Assembly (NCBI GenBank): GCA_016709445.1
Contig: JADJMV010000016.1
Coordinates: forward strand, 45,907-109,906
Reading direction: 5' to 3'
Origin: Phycisphaerales bacterium
GTDB lineage: Bacteria > Planctomycetota > Phycisphaerae > Phycisphaerales > UBA1924
Length of the DNA: 64,000 bases
The notes beneath the pieces were generated by a model. It was given only the letters and a program-made list of their open reading frames with translations. It searched no databases and was not told the DNA's origin. Positions 36,749 to 45,981 of this stretch are shown here, one piece after another (position 1 is the stretch's first letter; each line of letters opens with the position of its first letter). The translations under genes and the position numbers were made by a program.

Positions 36749-39062
36749 GGAGAACGGCAAGACCACGATCCGAACCGCCCCCAAGCGGCCCGCCAAGCGC
36801 GGCCGCGTGGCTTTGGCCATCGAGCGGCGCCTGTGGGAGCGCGCCCTGGATACCTGCCGGAGCCGGGCCGTGGGTTGGGGGCTGATCGTGACGCTGGTCT
36901 TTGGGGTCGCCTCCGGCCTGCTGGCCGCCTGGACGCGTGACCAGGTCCTCGTCAGCGAGGGGCAGGTCGCGACCGACACCCGCACAGTCCGGGTGAGCTT
37001 CCGCGTGGTCAACCACGAGCAGACCGACTCGGCCCGCGAGCAGGCGCGCCAGCAGGCCACCCGGGTGTTCGCCGCCGACGAGTCGCTGCTCCGCGAACTC
37101 CGTGCAAGCCTCGAGAATCTCCCGCGAACGCTCGCCAGCGTCCAGAGCCTTGAGCAGGTGGATCCGAGCATCCGCGCCCAATTCGGCCTCAGCCCCGAGG
37201 GCCTGCTGGCCATCCAGGCCCAGACGGCCGAGGGGGAACCGCTCCCCGAGTACCTCGCCCGCATCAGCCGCTTCTGGGATGGCTACCGGCGCACTCCCGT
37301 GCTGGACGCCCAGACGTGGCAGAAGACCAGCCAGGGCCTCAGCCCGATGCTCGAGCTTCGGGCTGCGGGCGACACCCCCATCGCCACGGTCCATCGCGAC
37401 ACGGCCCTGAACGCCGAGGACCCCGACCCGCTCCGGACGCGCCTCACCCAGCTCTGCGTCCAGGCCGGAATCGACGACCCCGTCCGGCAGGTAATCATCT
37501 CCCGGCTGAGCATCAACGCCAAACCGACCTACCGCCTCGACGCCGCGGCCACGAGCGCCCTCCAGGCCAAGGCCGCCGACGCCGTCAAGGACATCGTCAA
37601 CGAATGGCCCGTCGGCGCCGTGATCTTCACCCGTGGCGACGTGCTCACCGCGGCCCAGGTCGACATGTGGCAGGCGGAACTGTCCCACTTCCGCGCCGAG
37701 GCCGAGCGTTGGCGTGTCTGGGTACGCCGGCTCAGCGTCGTCGCCGCCTCGACCGCCATCGCCACCGGCGCCGCCCTCTACGCCTTCCTCTTCTGCCCCC
37801 GCCTGCGCAAGAAGGTCTCGCGGATGGTGTGGATCGCCACACTCCTGTTCGGCTCGCTCGCGATCGCCTGCGCCGCCAGCGTCGCGGCGCCCTGGGCCCT
37901 CACGGTCACCGCCGTCGCCCCCACGGTCTTTGTGGCCGCCATCCTCGTGATCGCGTACGACCAGCGCGTGAGCCTGGCCTATTCCTGCCTCCACGCCCTC
38001 CTCGTGTGCGTCGCCCTCGACCAGACCATCGGCCTCTTCGGCCTCATCATGACGGGCGTCGGCGTCGTCGTCTGGCGGCTCCGCGAGATCCGCTCCCGCG
38101 ACACCATCATCCGGATGGGGCTCACCACCGGCCTCGCCCTGGGCGTCGCCACCATCCTCGTGCTCTCGATCGACCGGCCCGTCAACCTCGCCGCCGTCCG
38201 CCAGACCGTCCGCGACGCGTTCCTTGCGGCGTTCGGCGGCGTGGGCGTCGGCGCCGTCGTCCTCTTCATCCTCCCCCTCGTCGAACGGGCCTTCGACATC
38301 ACCACGGGCATGACCCTGATCGAGCTGCGCGATCCCAAGCAGCCCCTCCTCCGTGAACTCCAGCAGCGGGCCCCCGGCACGTACAACCACTCGCTCAACG
38401 TCGCCACGATCGCCGAGGCCGCCGCCGCCGCCATCGGCGCCGACACGCTGCTCACCTACGCCGGGGCGCTCTACCACGACATCGGGAAAATGAACAAGCC
38501 CGAATACTTCGTCGAGAACCAGTGGGGCGGCATCAACAAGCACGACAAGCTCAGCCCCGCCATGAGCCTGCTCGTCATCGTCGGCCACGTCAAGGACGGC
38601 ATGGAGATGGCCCGCGAATACGGCCTCGCCCGCAGCCTCCAACACTTCATCGAGGGCCACCACGGCACCACCCTCGTCGAGTTCTTCTACCACCGCGCCA
38701 AGAAGCAGGCCGAGACCGCCGACCAGGGCGAGACGCCTCGCGAGCTCGAATACCGCTACCCCGGCCCCCGCCCCCGATCCAAGGAAGTGGCGATCCTCAT
38801 GATCGCCGACGCCGTCGAGAGCGCCAGCCGCACACTCAGCGAGCCCACCCCATCGCGCATCGACCAGCTCGTCCGCTCCATCGCCAACAAGCGGCTCCTC
38901 GACGGCCAGTTCGACGAGTGCGACCTGACGCTCAAGGACCTCCACGCCATCGTGGAGAGTGTCAGCAAGACCGTCGTCTCCAGCTACCACGGACGCGTCG
39001 TCTATCCGGCGGGCAAGGAACAGCCGGCCTCCACGGGCCCCAAGACCGCCGTCGGGCTGTAA
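36741..39062 (+). CDS. 7TM HD-domain phosphohydrolase (PgpH/YqfF type)
   Basis: A 773-residue membrane phosphohydrolase. It has one N-terminal helix (about 40-62), an extracellular 7TMR-HDED domain, about seven helices between 330 and 535, and a cytoplasmic HD domain. The metal site is visible in YNHSLNVATIAEAAA, then LYHDIGKMNKPEYF, with a third block ADAVESASRTL. Related proteins such as Listeria PgpH hydrolyse cyclic di-AMP. No diadenylate cyclase is seen here, so the nucleotide is inferred. ATG 36741 overlaps the end of phoH, and the ZntB-like genes follow 38 bases downstream. Confidence 0.9.
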   Translation: MAKENGKTTIRTAPKRPAKRGRVALAIERRLWERALDTCRSRAVGWGLIVTLVFGVASGLLAAWTRDQVLVSEGQVATDTRTVRVSFRVVNHEQTDSAREQARQQATRVFAADESLLRELRASLENLPRTLASVQSLEQVDPSIRAQFGLSPEGLLAIQAQTAEGEPLPEYLARISRFWDGYRRTPVLDAQTWQKTSQGLSPMLELRAAGDTPIATVHRDTALNAEDPDPLRTRLTQLCVQAGIDDPVRQVIISRLSINAKPTYRLDAAATSALQAKAADAVKDIVNEWPVGAVIFTRGDVLTAAQVDMWQAELSHFRAEAERWRVWVRRLSVVAASTAIATGAALYAFLFCPRLRKKVSRMVWIATLLFGSLAIACAASVAAPWALTVTAVAPTVFVAAILVIAYDQRVSLAYSCLHALLVCVALDQTIGLFGLIMTGVGVVVWRLREIRSRDTIIRMGLTTGLALGVATILVLSIDRPVNLAAVRQTVRDAFLAAFGGVGVGAVVLFILPLVERAFDITTGMTLIELRDPKQPLLRELQQRAPGTYNHSLNVATIAEAAAAAIGADTLLTYAGALYHDIGKMNKPEYFVENQWGGINKHDKLSPAMSLLVIVGHVKDGMEMAREYGLARSLQHFIEGHHGTTLVEFFYHRAKKQAETADQGETPRELEYRYPGPRPRSKEVAILMIADAVESASRTLSEPTPSRIDQLVRSIANKRLLDGQFDECDLTLKDLHAIVESVSKTVVSSYHGRVVYPAGKEQPASTGPKTAVGL

Positions 39063-39100
39063 GCTCCGCGAGGGGCGAGAGGCCCCAGGGAGCCCCGCCC

Positions 39101-40078
39101 ATGGCCGAGCCCTCGTTCTTCCATCGCGGCTTCGTGCTCGACGGCCGGGGCGGCGCCCACCCCATCGACGCCCCGGGCACGGCCGACTGGGCCCCGGCGC
39201 AGGGCGTCCTCTGGGTGGTCCTCGACCGCCACAGCCCCGAGACGCGCCCGTGGCTCCGCAAGGTCGCCGACCTCCGCCCGCTCATCGTCGACTCCATCCT
39301 CGCCCACGAGCCCCGCCCCCGCTGCCTCGCCCAGGCCGACGGCCTCCTCGTCACGCTCCGCGGCGTCAACCTCAACCAGCACGACCGGCCCGAGGACATG
39401 GTCGCGCTCCGCGGATGGTTCGACCCCCACCGAGCCATCCTGCTCCGCGGGCGCAAGGTCTTCGCCGTCGACGATGTCGCCGCCACCTTCGACCAGCACG
39501 CCGGCCCCACCCGCAGCGCCGAGCTGCTCGTCCGACTCGTCGACGCCCTCAGCGACCACATCGCGCAGACCGCCGACGACCTCGGCCTCCAGGCCGACCA
39601 GATCGAGGCCGACACCCACGCGCCGCACGAGCCCGCCAACCTCCGCGAACGCATCGGCGACCTCCGCACCCGCTGCATGAACATGCGCCGCCACATCGTT
39701 CCCCAACGCGACATGGCCGGACGGATGGCCAGCGAGCCGAGCGAGCTGCTCACCCCCGACGACCGCGCCCGCCTCCGCGAAGACGCCGAGCAGCTCGCCC
39801 GCGTCGTCGACGATCTGGATCTCATCCGCGAGCGATTGCTGATCGCCCAGGAGCAGGCCGACGCCCGCGTCGCGGAGCGCCTCGCCCGGAATACCTACCT
39901 CCTCAGCATCGTCGCCGCCATCTTCCTCCCCGTCGGCTTCCTCACCGCCCTCGCCGGCGTCAGCGTGGCCGGCATCCCCGGGCAGCAGGACCCCCTCGCC
40001 TTCTGGGTCCTTTGCGGTATCCTCGCCCTTGTGCTCGTGCTCGAGGTCGTCCTGCTCCGACGCATGAAGTGGATGTAG
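39101..40078 (+). CDS. CorA/ZntB-family divalent cation transporter (atypical motif)
   Basis: A 325-residue protein of the 2-TM-GxN family. A large soluble N-terminal domain with long helices (LREDAEQLARVVDDLDLIRE) forms the funnel, and two C-terminal helices follow (about 262-285 and 297-318). The signature usually written GMN or GIN between them reads GVSVAGIPG here, so the selectivity loop is altered and Asn is missing. That could change or abolish cation selectivity. ATG 39101 follows the PgpH-like gene. It is adjacent to a second, standard copy. Confidence 0.85.
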   Translation: MAEPSFFHRGFVLDGRGGAHPIDAPGTADWAPAQGVLWVVLDRHSPETRPWLRKVADLRPLIVDSILAHEPRPRCLAQADGLLVTLRGVNLNQHDRPEDMVALRGWFDPHRAILLRGRKVFAVDDVAATFDQHAGPTRSAELLVRLVDALSDHIAQTADDLGLQADQIEADTHAPHEPANLRERIGDLRTRCMNMRRHIVPQRDMAGRMASEPSELLTPDDRARLREDAEQLARVVDDLDLIRERLLIAQEQADARVAERLARNTYLLSIVAAIFLPVGFLTALAGVSVAGIPGQQDPLAFWVLCGILALVLVLEVVLLRRMKWM

Positions 40079-40132
40079 GCGCTCCCGGCCGTCCGAACCA
40101 GCCCGTTCCCCCGCGCCCACCAAGGAGCACCG

Positions 40133-41128
40133 GTGCCCGACGACGCCAACAGCAGCCCGCCCGAGTCCGGCGTGCACTTCGCCTACCTGCTCGACGGCCA
40201 GGGCGGCGGGCGCCCCCTCGACGCCGCGGCCGCCCGGGCCTGGACCCCCGACCAGGGCGTGCTCTGGATCCTCCTCGATCGCTCGAACCCCGGGGCCGAG
40301 TCCTGGCTCCGCGACGTCGCGCGCCTGCCCGAACTCGTCCGCGAGGGGCTGCTCGCCGAGGACACCCGCCCCCGCGCCGTCAACACCCCCGAGGGCACGC
40401 TCGCCATCCTCCGAGGCGTCAACTGCAACCCCGGCGCCGAGCCCGACGACATGGTCAGCATCCGCCTCTGGCTCGACCCCACCCGCGTCATAAGCCTCCG
40501 CGGCCGACGCGTGTTCGCGATCGACGACCTCGTCAACAACCTGGGCCGGGGCGTCGGACCCCGCTCGCCCGGCAGCATCCTCGCACTCCTCGCCGACGCC
40601 CTCTCCGACCGCATGCGCGATGTCGTCGGCAACCAGGAGGAACTCGTCGACGGCATCGAGGACGACCTGATCGGGGGCAGCGCCAAGGAACTCCGCCTGC
40701 GCCTCGCCGTGCCGCGTCGGCAGACCATGACCATCCGACGCTACCTCTCCCCCCAGCGAGACATGCTCTCGCGGCTCACCACCGAGACCAGCACCCTCTT
40801 CGGCGAGCGCGACCGCGTGCGCCTGCGCGAGGTCGCCGACGAACTCACCCGCCAGGTCGAGGAGCTCGACCTGCTCCGCGAACGCTCCACGATGATCCAG
40901 GAGCAGATCCTCGCGCAGGCCAGCGAGCAGATGAACCGCACGATGTACATCCTCTCCCTCGTGGCCGCGATCTTCCTCCCCCTCGGGCTGATCACGGGCC
41001 TGCTCGGGATCAACGTCGGCGGCCTGCCCGGCCAGCGCGATCCCCACGCGTTCTGGTTCGTCTGCGGCGCGCTCGGCGTCCTCGCGGTGGTGCAGTGGAT
41101 GATCTTCAAGAAGCACCGGCTGCTCTAG
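40133..41128 (+). CDS. CorA/ZntB-family divalent cation transporter
   Basis: A 331-residue paralogue of the preceding transporter. It has the same funnel helices and two C-terminal membrane segments (about 275-297 and 306-325), with the expected GIN signature (TGLLGINVGGLPGQ) and the last-residue basic patch KKHRLL. ZntB-type proteins move Zn2+ or Mg2+; the direction is not predictable here. The start is GTG 40133 with AAGGAG seven bases upstream. The two genes lie 54 bases apart and probably share the phoH-PgpH transcript. Confidence 0.88.
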   Translation: MPDDANSSPPESGVHFAYLLDGQGGGRPLDAAAARAWTPDQGVLWILLDRSNPGAESWLRDVARLPELVREGLLAEDTRPRAVNTPEGTLAILRGVNCNPGAEPDDMVSIRLWLDPTRVISLRGRRVFAIDDLVNNLGRGVGPRSPGSILALLADALSDRMRDVVGNQEELVDGIEDDLIGGSAKELRLRLAVPRRQTMTIRRYLSPQRDMLSRLTTETSTLFGERDRVRLREVADELTRQVEELDLLRERSTMIQEQILAQASEQMNRTMYILSLVAAIFLPLGLITGLLGINVGGLPGQRDPHAFWFVCGALGVLAVVQWMIFKKHRLL

Positions 41129-41132
41129 CGGC

Positions 41133-41960
41133 TCACGCGTACCCGAGGTCCCCAAGCCCGCCGAGCACCGGCCCGAACCTCCGGGCAAACTCGGCGTCGA
41201 GACCCGGACCCACGGCCTCGAGGCTCGCGCCCCGCCGCGCCCGGTCCATGAAATAGATCCCCTTCCGCACCGTCTTGGCCGAACCCCCGAAGAACGTGTT
41301 CTTGCCCGCGCTCGAGGTCTTCTCGCGAACCTCGAGCGCCCGCATCCGGTCGAAGCTCGACGCCGCGACCGCCCGAGCGATCGCCTCCCCCCCCGCGCCC
41401 GCGCCGACAAAGCCCAGCATCCGCGCCAGCTCTTCCGCCGGCCGATCGAGCATGTCCTCGTACCGCACCACCAGCAACCCCAGGCCGCTGGCCATCCACG
41501 ACCTCGTGTTCTCTTCCCAGCTCGCGAACCCCTGGCTCGTCCACACCGGGTCGCCGCCGCTCTTGATGAACGCCCGCGCGTAGTCCGCGCCGGTCAGCAC
41601 CGCGTCCCTCCCCGTCCGCCGGTCCTTGACCTTCGTCTCCAGCACCCGGTGAAAGTTCAGGCTGCTCATCAGCACATCCCGCGGATGCCGCACCAGCAGG
41701 ATCACCCCCGCCGCCGCGCCCGCGTGCGGGTGCGACGACGACCATGGGAAGTGCGTCTTCACGATCACCCGCCCCTCCCCCGGCGGATGCGCCTCCAGGC
41801 TCCGCTCCACCTCGCCGTCCACGTGCAGGTCCGGCAGCCGCATCGCGATCTCACGCGTCGAGGGCTCAACCCCCGCCGATCCATACAGCGCGTGGTACAG
41901 CAACACGCGCGCCCACGTGTTCCCCGACCGCGGATACGACGCCAGAAAGACGACCTGCAT
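41133..41960 (-). CDS. sulfotransferase domain protein
   Basis: A 275-residue cytosolic-type sulfotransferase transferring sulfate from PAPS to an acceptor. The N-terminal PAPS loop is SYPRSGNTWARVLLYHAL, the 3'-phosphate site is VRHPRDVLMSSLNFH, and the C-terminus carries the KNTFFGGSAKTVRKG region seen in plant and bacterial sulfotransferases. His in VIVKTHFPW is the likely catalytic base. ATG 41960 is used; no better site is upstream. The acceptor is unknown; sulfated polysaccharides are common in this phylum. It is convergent with the ZntB gene (five bases apart) and divergent from the aldo/keto reductase. Confidence 0.85.
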   Translation of the reverse strand: MQVVFLASYPRSGNTWARVLLYHALYGSAGVEPSTREIAMRLPDLHVDGEVERSLEAHPPGEGRVIVKTHFPWSSSHPHAGAAAGVILLVRHPRDVLMSSLNFHRVLETKVKDRRTGRDAVLTGADYARAFIKSGGDPVWTSQGFASWEENTRSWMASGLGLLVVRYEDMLDRPAEELARMLGFVGAGAGGEAIARAVAASSFDRMRALEVREKTSSAGKNTFFGGSAKTVRKGIYFMDRARRGASLEAVGPGLDAEFARRFGPVLGGLGDLGYA

Positions 41961-42139
41961 GACCCAGCATAAGACCCGAACGCAGCGAGCGCAAAGCGGG
42001 ACGCAAAGGCCGCGAAGCGATCCAGGATCCGACCCAATACCCGCCCCACTCCCCCTCCGCACACGCCGCCGCATCCCCTCCGCATTCGGCCTTCCCCGCC
42101 CCCGTGATACACTCCCCCCCGGGGACAACAGGAGGCCTC

Positions 42140-43168
42140 ATGCCCGACCACACCAGCCCATCCCGTCGCGACTTCCTCAAGACCGCGGCCGCCGGTCTCG
42201 CCGCAGGCAGCGTCCTCGCCCCGTCCGCCCTCGCCCGCACAGGAGCACCGGAGTTGGAGAAGCGCAAGCTCGGCAAGACCGACATGGAAGTCACCGTCCT
42301 CGGCTTCGGGGCCGCGGAGATCGGCTACGGCGGCACCGCCCAGGACATCGTGGACAAGCTCCTCAACTCCGCCCTCGACCAGGGACTCGACACCATCGAT
42401 ACCGCCGAGTGCTACGCCGAGTCCGAGGTCCAGATCGGCAACGCCGTCGCCAACCGACGCAAGGACTACTACCTCTTCACCAAGGTCGGCCACTGGGCCC
42501 CCGACGGACTCGACGGCTGGTCGGCCAAGGGCGTCACCGCCTCGATCGAACGCAGCCTCAAGCGCCTCAAGACCGACTACGTCGATCTCGTCCACCTCCA
42601 CTCCTGCGGCCTCGACGTCCTCAAGAAGGGCGAAGCGATCGAAGCGCTCGAGAAGGCCAAGCAGGCCGGCAAGACCCGATACATGGGCTACAGCGGCGAC
42701 TCCCAGGCCGCCCTCTACGCCGTCAAGACCGGCAAGTTCGACACCCTCATGACCTCCATGAGCTTCGTGGACCAGGAGTCGATCGACCTCACGCTCCCGC
42801 TCTGCCGCGAGCAGGACATGGGCGTGGTCGTCAAGCGCGGCATCGGCAACGCCGTCTGGCGCTACGAGACCCAGCCCACGAACGGCTACGTCGTCGAGTA
42901 CTGGAAACGCATGAAGGAACTCGATTACGACTTCTGCCGCGCCGACCAGCGCGATGTCGAAGGCCCCGACGGCCCCGCCGGCATCGCCCTGCGCTTCTGC
43001 CTCAGCCTCCCCGGCGTCCACACCACGGTCGTCGGCACCACCAACCCCAAACGCTTCGCCGAAAACGCCGCACTCCTGCAGGGCGGCCCACTCCCCGCCG
43101 AGCGCATCGAGGCCATCCGCAAGCGCTGGAAGGAAGTGGCCAAGCCCGAGTGGGTGGGACAGATCTGA
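42140..43168 (+). CDS. Tat-exported aldo/keto reductase
   Basis: A 342-residue oxidoreductase with a twin-arginine signal (SRRDFLKTAAAGLAAG), so it is exported folded with its cofactor. The (beta/alpha)8 core has GFGAAEIGYGG, DTAECYAESEVQIG with the catalytic Tyr and Asp, FTKVGHWAP with the Lys, and VDLVHLHSC with the His; TTVVGTTNPKRFAEN near the end binds the NADP phosphate. The substrate is unknown. ATG 42140 follows GGAGG. It is separated from the sulfotransferase by about 180 bases on the opposite strand. Confidence 0.9.
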   Translation: MPDHTSPSRRDFLKTAAAGLAAGSVLAPSALARTGAPELEKRKLGKTDMEVTVLGFGAAEIGYGGTAQDIVDKLLNSALDQGLDTIDTAECYAESEVQIGNAVANRRKDYYLFTKVGHWAPDGLDGWSAKGVTASIERSLKRLKTDYVDLVHLHSCGLDVLKKGEAIEALEKAKQAGKTRYMGYSGDSQAALYAVKTGKFDTLMTSMSFVDQESIDLTLPLCREQDMGVVVKRGIGNAVWRYETQPTNGYVVEYWKRMKELDYDFCRADQRDVEGPDGPAGIALRFCLSLPGVHTTVVGTTNPKRFAENAALLQGGPLPAERIEAIRKRWKEVAKPEWVGQI

Positions 43169-43268
43169 GCGGGAGACAAACGCAGAGCACGCAGAGTGAT
43201 GCGCAGAGCGCAGCCGCGAGCCCCGGCCCCGATCTCGCCGCGCGACTGTTGCGCCGTCTTCGCGCGTC

Positions 43269-43809
43269 CTACCTCCCGTGCCGCTCGCGCATCTCCCGCC
43301 GAAAGTCCTCGCTCTTCCCCGGCGCGATCGTCGCCCACTTCCACCCCTCGCTGCCCGCCAGCACCCGCGACACCAGCATGATCTGCCCCGTGTGATACGC
43401 GCAGTGCGCGATCGCCCGCGTCACCGCCAGCGGCACCGTGTGCGGCTGCGACCGGATCGTCACCGTCCGACCCATGTCCTCCTCGCGCAGCCCCTCCACC
43501 GCCGCGATCGCCACCCCACCCCCGCTCCCACACCGCCATCAACTCCGCGCGCGTCTCGTGCCCCACCACAAACTCCGAGTCCCGATCCCGCCAGTCCTTC
43601 TCACCGTCGCTGGTCAGGAAATCCGTAAACCGGCTCCGCAGCGACCCCGCCAGATGCTTCATGAGCACCGACACCGGGTTCGTCCCCGGCGCCATCGCCG
43701 CGTGCAGCATCGCGTCCGGCACCTGCCCCGCCGCGTGCTCCGCCCACCCCTTCTGCTTCTCGAACTCGGCCACCCAAGCCCCCCGCACCGCATCAAAGTC
43801 GTTCGTCAT
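43269..43809 (-). pseudogene. DinB/DUF1572-family protein, frameshifted
   Basis: A four-helix DinB-superfamily protein of about 180 residues, a fold used by metal-dependent thiol enzymes. From ATG 43809 the first frame gives residues 1-97 (including MKHLAGSLRSRFTDFLT and RAELMAVWERGW). The second part, with HCAYHTGQIMLVSRVLA and the conserved His pair, continues in another frame from about 43515. A one-base change in the G-rich stretch near 43515-43530 breaks it. The product would lack one of its metal-binding His if the break is real. No DNA-damage motif is seen upstream. Confidence 0.78.
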
Positions 43810-43845
43810 ACCCCCAGCCTATCCCCACACTTCCCCCCCAGTCCC

Positions 43846-43980
43846 TCCGTCCCTCTGTCCCTCCGTCCCTCTGTCCCTTTGTCCCTCTGTCCCTCTGTCC
43901 CTCTGTCCCTCCGTCCCTCTCCCCCTTCCCCCCACTCCGTCTCTCCATCTCTTCGTCTCTCCGTCTCTTTCCTTTACACT
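43846..43980. repeat. octamer tandem repeat (GTCCCTCT-type, then TCGTCTCT-type)
   Basis: About nine copies of an octamer (GTCCCTCT/GTCCCTCC) are followed by a spacer and a run of TCGTCTCT-like units ending in TTTCCTTTAC just before a start codon at 43987. A second locus of the same build lies at 57437-57508. Both are between genes. The regular phase suggests replication slippage; the function is unknown. Confidence 0.8.
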
Positions 43981-43986
43981 CCCCCC

Positions 43987-45281
43987 ATGCCAACCCGCCG
44001 AACCCTCCTCCTCTCCGCCCCCGCCGCCTACACCGCCGCGGCCCTCGCCTTCCCCTCCCCAAGGCCCGCGCCCGCGAGCGTCTCCTCGAGCTCCAACGCA
44101 CCCCCGGCGATCCCGAGGCCATCGCCCGCGACGAGGACTTCTGGCGCTTCGCCCAGCAGGCCTTCACCGTCGACCGCTCCATGGTCAACTTCAATAACGG
44201 CGGCGTCAGCCCCGCCCCGCGCTGGGTGCAGGAGGCGATGCGCGACCACTGGGACCTCGCCAACAAGAGCCCGGCCTACTACCTCTGGCAAGTCCAGGAG
44301 CCCCGCAAGGAGGTCGTCCGAGAGCGCCTCGCCCACACCTGGGCCGTCAGCCCCGAAGAGATCGCGATCACGCGCAACGCCTCCGAGAGCCTGCAGATCT
44401 GCCAGCTCGGCCTCGACCTCAAGCCCGGCGACGAGGTCCTCTGCAACACGCAGGACTATCCGCGCATGATCAACACCTTCAAGCAGCGCGAGCGCCGCGA
44501 CGGCATCGTCCTCCGCCAGTGCTCCATCCCCGTCCCCGTCGAGGACCCCTCCGCGCTCCTGGCCCTCTACCTCGCCAACATCACCAAGAACACCAAGCTC
44601 ATCCTCGTCAGCCACATGATCAACCTCACCGGCCAGATGATGCCCGTCAAGGAGATCTGCACCCTCGCCCGAACGATGAACATCCCCGTCATCGTCGACG
44701 GCGCCCACTCCTTCGCCCACGCCGACTTCAAGCTCACCGACCTCAAGTGCGACTACTTCGGCACCAGCCTCCACAAGTGGCTCTTCGCCCCCCACGGCAC
44801 CGGCCTGCTCTACGTCAAGCGCGACAAGATCCCCGGACTCTGGCCCATGATGGCCGCCGCCGACACCCAGGACTCCGACATCCGCAAGTTCGAAGAGACC
44901 GGCACCCACCCCGCGGCCCCCATCCTCGCCATCGCCGAGGCCCTCACCTTCCACGAGTCCCTCGGCGCCGCCCGCAAGCAGGCCCGCATGATCTACCTCC
45001 GCGAGCGCTGGATGAGCCGCCTCGAGTCCAACCCCCGCGTCCGCTTCCACACCAGCCGCAAGCCCGGCTTCGCCGTCGGCATCGGCAACGTCCAGATCGA
45101 AGGCCTCGAAACCGGCGCGCTCGCCGCCTGGCTCTGGGAGAAGCACAGGATCTTCGTCGTGGGCATCAAGCACCCCGAGTTCGAGGGCCTCCGCGTCTCC
45201 CCCAGCGTCTACTCCACGCTCGAAGAAGTCGACCGCTTCAGCGCCGCCATCGAAGAGGCCATGCGCAACGGCATCGCCTGA
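43987..45281 (+). CDS. Tat-exported class V aminotransferase (N-terminal frameshift)
   Basis: A PLP enzyme of the SufS/NifS/isopenicillin-epimerase fold, about 430 residues. The Tat signal (MPTRRTLLLSAPAAYTAAAL) lies in one frame from ATG 43987. After a C-rich stretch (44052-44060) the protein continues in another frame from 44061 (KARARERLLELQRTPGD), which is clearly coding although its first ATG is only at 44181. Key residues are visible: VDGAHSFAH with the PLP Asp, and the Schiff-base Lys in GTSLHKWLFAPHGTG. The substrate is unknown. One extra base near 44057 would restore the frame. Its position next to the octamer repeats suggests slippage-prone sequence. Confidence 0.83.
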
Positions 45282-45301
45282 CCCCCCCATCTCCCCCGAA
45301 T

Positions 45302-45553
45302 GTGCCACCAGTCTCCCGCCGCCGCGGCGGGACTGGCCCCCAGTCCCCCCGCAGAGGGGGGGGCCCAGTCTTCGGGCCAGGGGAGGGCCCCTCTCCCATC
45401 CCGTGCCACCAGTCTCCCGCCGCCGCGGACGGTGCAGCTCCCCCCCCAAATCCCCCCCCCCCGCGGGAAAGGCCAGTCTTCGAGGCCAGGGGGAGGTGCG
45501 TCCCTCCCCCATCCCGTGCCACCAGTCTCCCGCCGCCGCGGCGGGAGACTGGT
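45302..45553. repeat. three-copy REP-like element with a 14-bp palindrome
   Basis: The string GTGCCACCAGTCTCCCGCCG starts at 45302, 45403 and 45516, spaced 101 and 113 bases. The third copy continues into a perfect palindrome (arms 45521-45534 and 45540-45553, loop GCCGC). The spacers are also related (CCAGTCTTCGGGCCAGGGGA versus CCAGTCTTCGAGGCCAGGGG). C8 and C11 runs sit within the second unit. It lies between the convergent aminotransferase and DUF-like genes and could act as a terminator or REP-type element. Confidence 0.75.
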
Positions 45554-45642
45554 GCAGCTCCACCCACCCGCGCACGCACAAGGGGCGCCCGGGTGCCATG
45601 CACCCGCGCGCCCCTTGCTTTGCCAAGCACCGCAGACCGGCG

Positions 45643-45981
45643 CTACTTCGGCGTTGAAGCGCTCACACTGCTCGCAACGTTCGCCTCGTGCGTGACCTTG
45701 ACCTTGTTGCCGACCTTCAGCGCCTCCTCCTTGGTCGAGCTCGCGCCGTTGAGCATGTAGAGCGTCTTCTCGTTCACGGTGATCTTGATCGGCGTCGGGC
45801 TCGCGGTCGTCCGGACCGAGAACGTGCCGTTATCGAGATCCACCGACGAGATCACGCCCTCCACGTTCTCCGGCTCCACGATCGAGTGCGAGAGCGGCGC
45901 CACGGATTGGGTCATCACACCGGCAATCGCCGCGCCGGCAGTCAGAGAACAGCACGCCAGAATCGCAGGAAAGTACTTCAT
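45643..45981 (-). CDS. small exported protein of unknown function
   Basis: A 112-residue secreted protein. The signal peptide is MKYFPAILACCSLTAGAAIA. The mature part has a short beta-barrel-like pattern (VEGVISSVDLDNGTFSVRTT, ITVNEKTLYMLNG, then VGNKVKVTHE), typical of small OB-like domains in Phycisphaerae exported proteins of unknown role. ATG 45981 is preferred, because GGAG lies six bases upstream; the ATG four codons earlier has no site. It stands alone beside the palindromic repeat region. Confidence 0.75.
   Translation of the reverse strand: MKYFPAILACCSLTAGAAIAGVMTQSVAPLSHSIVEPENVEGVISSVDLDNGTFSVRTTASPTPIKITVNEKTLYMLNGASSTKEEALKVGNKVKVTHEANVASSVSASTPK

Noticed and set aside
43846..43980. 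possible CRISPR array
   Set aside because: The units are only eight bases long with no unique spacers and no cas gene nearby. It is simple tandem repetition.
45302..45553. possible CRISPR array
   Set aside because: The three copies have related, not unique, spacers of about 80-90 bases, and the repeat is longer than and unlike CRISPR repeats.
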